Assembly: GCA_037892935.1 (NCBI GenBank)
Contig: JAYXKI010000016.1
Location: 806,001 to 870,000, forward strand
Source of the DNA: Phlebopus portentosus
Lineage: Eukaryota > Basidiomycota > Agaricomycetes > Boletales > Boletinellaceae
Reading direction: 5' to 3'
DNA length: 64,000 nt
The translations under genes and the position numbers were made by a program. Positions 61,501 through 64,000 of the stretch are shown here, one piece after another (positions within the stretch are counted from its first letter, which is position 1; the number at the start of each line of letters is the position of its first letter). The notes below the pieces were generated by a model, which saw nothing but the letters and a program-made list of their open reading frames with translations, made no database searches and was not told the DNA's origin.

Positions 61501-63530
61501 GTCAGTCGGTTGTTTCGAGCGTTGCTCCGTTATAAGTGCCGTAAGATAGTTCACCTTTGTTGCGTAGTAGTCAATGGCCGGCACAGCACGTCCTCGGAAA
61601 AGCGCGTTCAGATGGACGAGTGGCTGATATGCGTTCAACGTGGACCTGGGCAGGCTGAACAGTGCCTCCCATATTGTAGGATAATTCGGGTCGGGAAGGG
61701 GGGTTTCTGGCCGTTTCTCGGTCAGCCTCTTGCATTCCTCTACCGGGCGGATAACGCCAGGGAAGAGTGAGGATAAACGAGAGCGAGCCGAATGAAGCAG
61801 CCTGCGCTTGTCTCTCATGCCAAATTCTTCGACGAAGGGACCCAGAGTACGAATGAGGAGTTCTGTCCGATCCTCAGGTACAATTTCGTCCTCCAGGGTC
61901 GTCGACGCTCGCTCAAGGTCAGTTTCAATCGAGACCTTTCCTTCACTCCATTTGCTGCTGCTGCTGCTGCTGCTGAAGCCGGAAATCCTCGCTAATCGAT
62001 TCGCGACGCGCACTCTTCGCGAAGGTCCGTACTCACGCAAGTCCATGGTTTCTTGTACATCAGCGAGAGCCCTGCGCGCTAGGCGGATGTGAGCAGTCTC
62101 CAAACTACGCATCATCTCCTCTCGACGATCCAGCAGAGAAGCGAGTTCTGTCATCTTTCGCGCTACAGTGACGCGTTCTATCTCCGGTTTATTCCCTTGT
62201 TGAGCCCTGCCTTCTATTATCGAATTTGAATCCTCGACGCTAGTATGAGAAAAGCTTCCGTTCTTTCTCGCCCGGTTGATAGCATATGAAATAAGCTTAT
62301 TGAATAGACCGGGCTGAGTCGACGAAGTAAGACCGATTGAAGGCTTCGCAAGCGGACGAGACATGTAGTACTCAAAGTACTCTTTTAGCTCTTTCTCTGA
62401 TCGTAGCCTTGAAGGGATGTTAGTGACCATAACTGTCCGCAGCCTCAAACCCTTATTCGTTTGATCGTTCTCCAAGGGAGGCATCGACTGAAATGGGTGC
62501 TGAGGATGTGGATGAGGCGCAAATTCATCGTTCTGCTCCCTACGAGCTTGTTCAGTGGCTACTTCGATAGCCCGGGCGCGGTATCGGAAGGCACCCTTGC
62601 TTATCCAAACCAGAGTGACAATCCAAGTAGCGGAAACCCAGAATAGCAGCACAAGGTGTATCCATAGCAAACGGCGTCCCTCGGAGGTGGACACGAGAGC
62701 AGATATCAAAGCTCTCGTCATCGACTTCGGCTTATATAAGTTCGAGTCGGAGAACTTCAAATGTATGGGCAACAATATTACGGTCGTTGTGCACGAATGG
62801 AGGACCGCAAACCAGACTAGAATATCTCAGCAAGAGAAGAATGCACACGATGACAAAGAACTTACAGCATCCTCGGATGAACCGGCAGTATAGCGTCGCG
62901 TCAACACCTCGAAGCTCGCTGAGTTTGGACTCAGGGAAAGTGATGACCTCTTTGACCCACGACAAGGGCCAACCTTGAGGATACGGTGGAGAAGGATTCC
63001 TTCATAATCATAAGCACGTGGGTCGCAAAACTCATGAATTTCCAAACAAACGTACTTCGCCCATGAACGACCTTGATATAAGCTGAATTCATAATTAACA
63101 TCAATCCTGCACTGCGACTGCAGTAGAGACTCACTAGCCAAACTGCCAAGACTCGACACTCCCCAACGATTTCTCATCATAATTCTTCCTCCTTCTCTTC
63201 TTCTTCATCACCTCATGAGCCGTCACACAAATGACTACAATACATCCCATCAGAACCGACTGGTTAATTAACCCGCTAGAAAAGATATTGTGGCGAACGT
63301 TAGCGACTTCGTTCTTAACTCCAGTAAGACCGAGATAACCTACCTGTAGTCTCTCGAGAACGGACGTTGCTCAAGGGTGGCCATATATCACCATGAGACG
63401 TGGTGCCACGCAACGAGCAGAGGAACGACAGTGAGGGGCAGAAGCAAGCCAGTGTGAATATGGCACCACGAGGTCCACTTACAAGGCCCGTGCTATTTTG
63501 GAGCGCCACCTCAATAGTAGCGTCGATCAT
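58519..63530 (-). CDS. CSC1/TMEM63 (DUF221) family channel-like membrane protein
   Basis: Related to osmosensitive cation channels (yeast Rsn1/Csc1/Phm7). Start MIDATIEVALQNSTGL, joined to SGLINQSVLMGCIVVICVTA (first helix), then AYDYEGILLHRILKVGP, WPLSWVKEVITFPESKLSEL with RGVDATLYCRFIRGC. The long exon 62775-61306 gives MTRALISALVSTSEGRRLLW, helices to WIVTLVWISKGAFRYRAR, then the cytosolic RRM-like region starting LRLRTVMVTNIPSRLRSEKE and ending VSTAFVTFAHPDDARRACKY and APDYEDLDWIRL. That loop is enlarged by a helical insert and a poly-Ser tract coded by AGC repeats (61950-61974). Seven-helix core at 61300-59900, then a long Ser/Arg-rich tail. At 59732-59735 the frame shifts without a good intron; one added base links to EDRLKFTGIQDLEAPEGVQV. 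Confidence 0.87.
61953..61974. repeat. GCT trinucleotide repeat inside CSC1-like gene
   Basis: About seven GCT units (AGC on the coding strand) encoding a run of Ser in the cytosolic loop of the CSC1-like protein. Confidence 0.85.
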
Positions 63531-63684
63531 TATGACATAACTCGAACACCACCCACTCTAATTCAAATCCAAATTCACTTTCAATTCAAAAAAGCACAGC
63601 TTCACAGACTTTAAGATTACATACGATACAGATACGAGGCGAATTTTATCGAGGCAAAATAATGCTTTGGTCGGTTTGATCTAT

Positions 63685-64000
63685 TCACCTTCGATAAGCA
63701 ATGTCACTTAGACGACCAAAGCTTGACTGCTGTGCAGCGAACCGAGGTTTGAAGGTCTGGATCAAGTTGAACAGGAAAAAAAAAAATTCCATAAGACCCA
63801 AGAAGGCCAGATGCCAGACAAAATCTTCGTAAGTCCAACCATTGAGATGATCATCCGCAGCAAAACCGACATTAAAAAATACAAGAAGGCCCCAAAATGT
63901 CAGTACAAACCCTGTGGCCTCCAACCTTACACGAGCACATGACCTAAGTTGGTTGCATTGACGGTCAAGCCACAACGCTCAGCAGGCTATTTAAGCGACG
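63685..64000 (-). CDS. partial gene, C-terminal part of a membrane protein
   Basis: Only the 3' end lies in the window. The frame reads LEATGFVLTFWGLLVFFNVG, FAADDHLNGWTYEDFVWHLA, FLGLMEFFFFLFNLIQTFKP and ends SSFGRLSDIAYRR at 63685. Two hydrophobic segments are separated by an acidic loop. An in-frame stop just upstream (near 63980) means the exon begins after an acceptor, perhaps the AAG near 63930. Layout resembles the last two helices of MARVEL-like fungal proteins, but I cannot name it. Confidence 0.5.

Overview
This window looks like nuclear DNA of a filamentous basidiomycete, most likely an agaricomycete. Nearly every gene is split by short GT-AG introns of roughly 50-65 nt. The gene families are fungal: three DUF6533-type membrane proteins, a DASH subunit, a CSC1/DUF221 channel-like protein, a Ypk1-type AGC kinase, a Pex24p/dysferlin-fold peroxin and a fungal prolyl-4-hydroxylase-like protein. 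I saw no prokaryotic features, CRISPR array, transposase or reverse transcriptase, and no convincing tRNA or rRNA.

Layout. 0-11.6 kb: DHHC palmitoyltransferase (+), peroxin (-), DUF6533 protein (+), small heat-shock protein (-) with an ideal heat-shock element, MFS sugar transporter (-), small mitochondrial protein (-). 11.8-25 kb: DCAF4-like WD40 protein (+), COX20 (+), Cdc25/rhodanese phosphatase (-), two tandem DUF6533 genes (+), DASH subunit ASK1 (-), MARVEL-like four-helix membrane protein (-). 25.6-32.4 kb: a very large, mostly disordered protein ending in an RA-PH signalling module (-). 32.4-36.6 kb: a gene-poor stretch. 36.6-43 kb: second small heat-shock protein (+), 2OG-Fe(II) oxygenase-like gene (-), membrane-anchored Cu/Zn superoxide dismutase (-), FACT subunit POB3 (+). 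43.4-49.5 kb: TKL-type kinase (-), a decayed second copy of it, ribosomal protein RPL17/uL22 (-), secreted SGNH/GDSL esterase (+). 50-64 kb: VAP/Scs2 (-), YPK1-type kinase (-), conserved fungal hypothetical (+), PPWD1-type WD40-cyclophilin (-), CSC1-like protein (-), and a partial gene at the right edge.

Most genes are unrelated housekeeping or signalling genes with no operon-like logic. The local structure comes from duplication (DUF6533 x3, Hsp20 x2, kinase plus pseudogene). Several otherwise convincing genes (ASK1 twice, SOD, POB3, CSC1 tail, 2OG oxygenase) can only be read through by adding or removing one base, mostly in short mononucleotide runs. Because POB3 and ASK1 are essential in yeast, this looks more like residual indel error in the sequence than real gene decay. 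Exon boundaries were read by eye from GT/AG sites, frame and family conservation; the outer ends of genes are more reliable than every internal junction.
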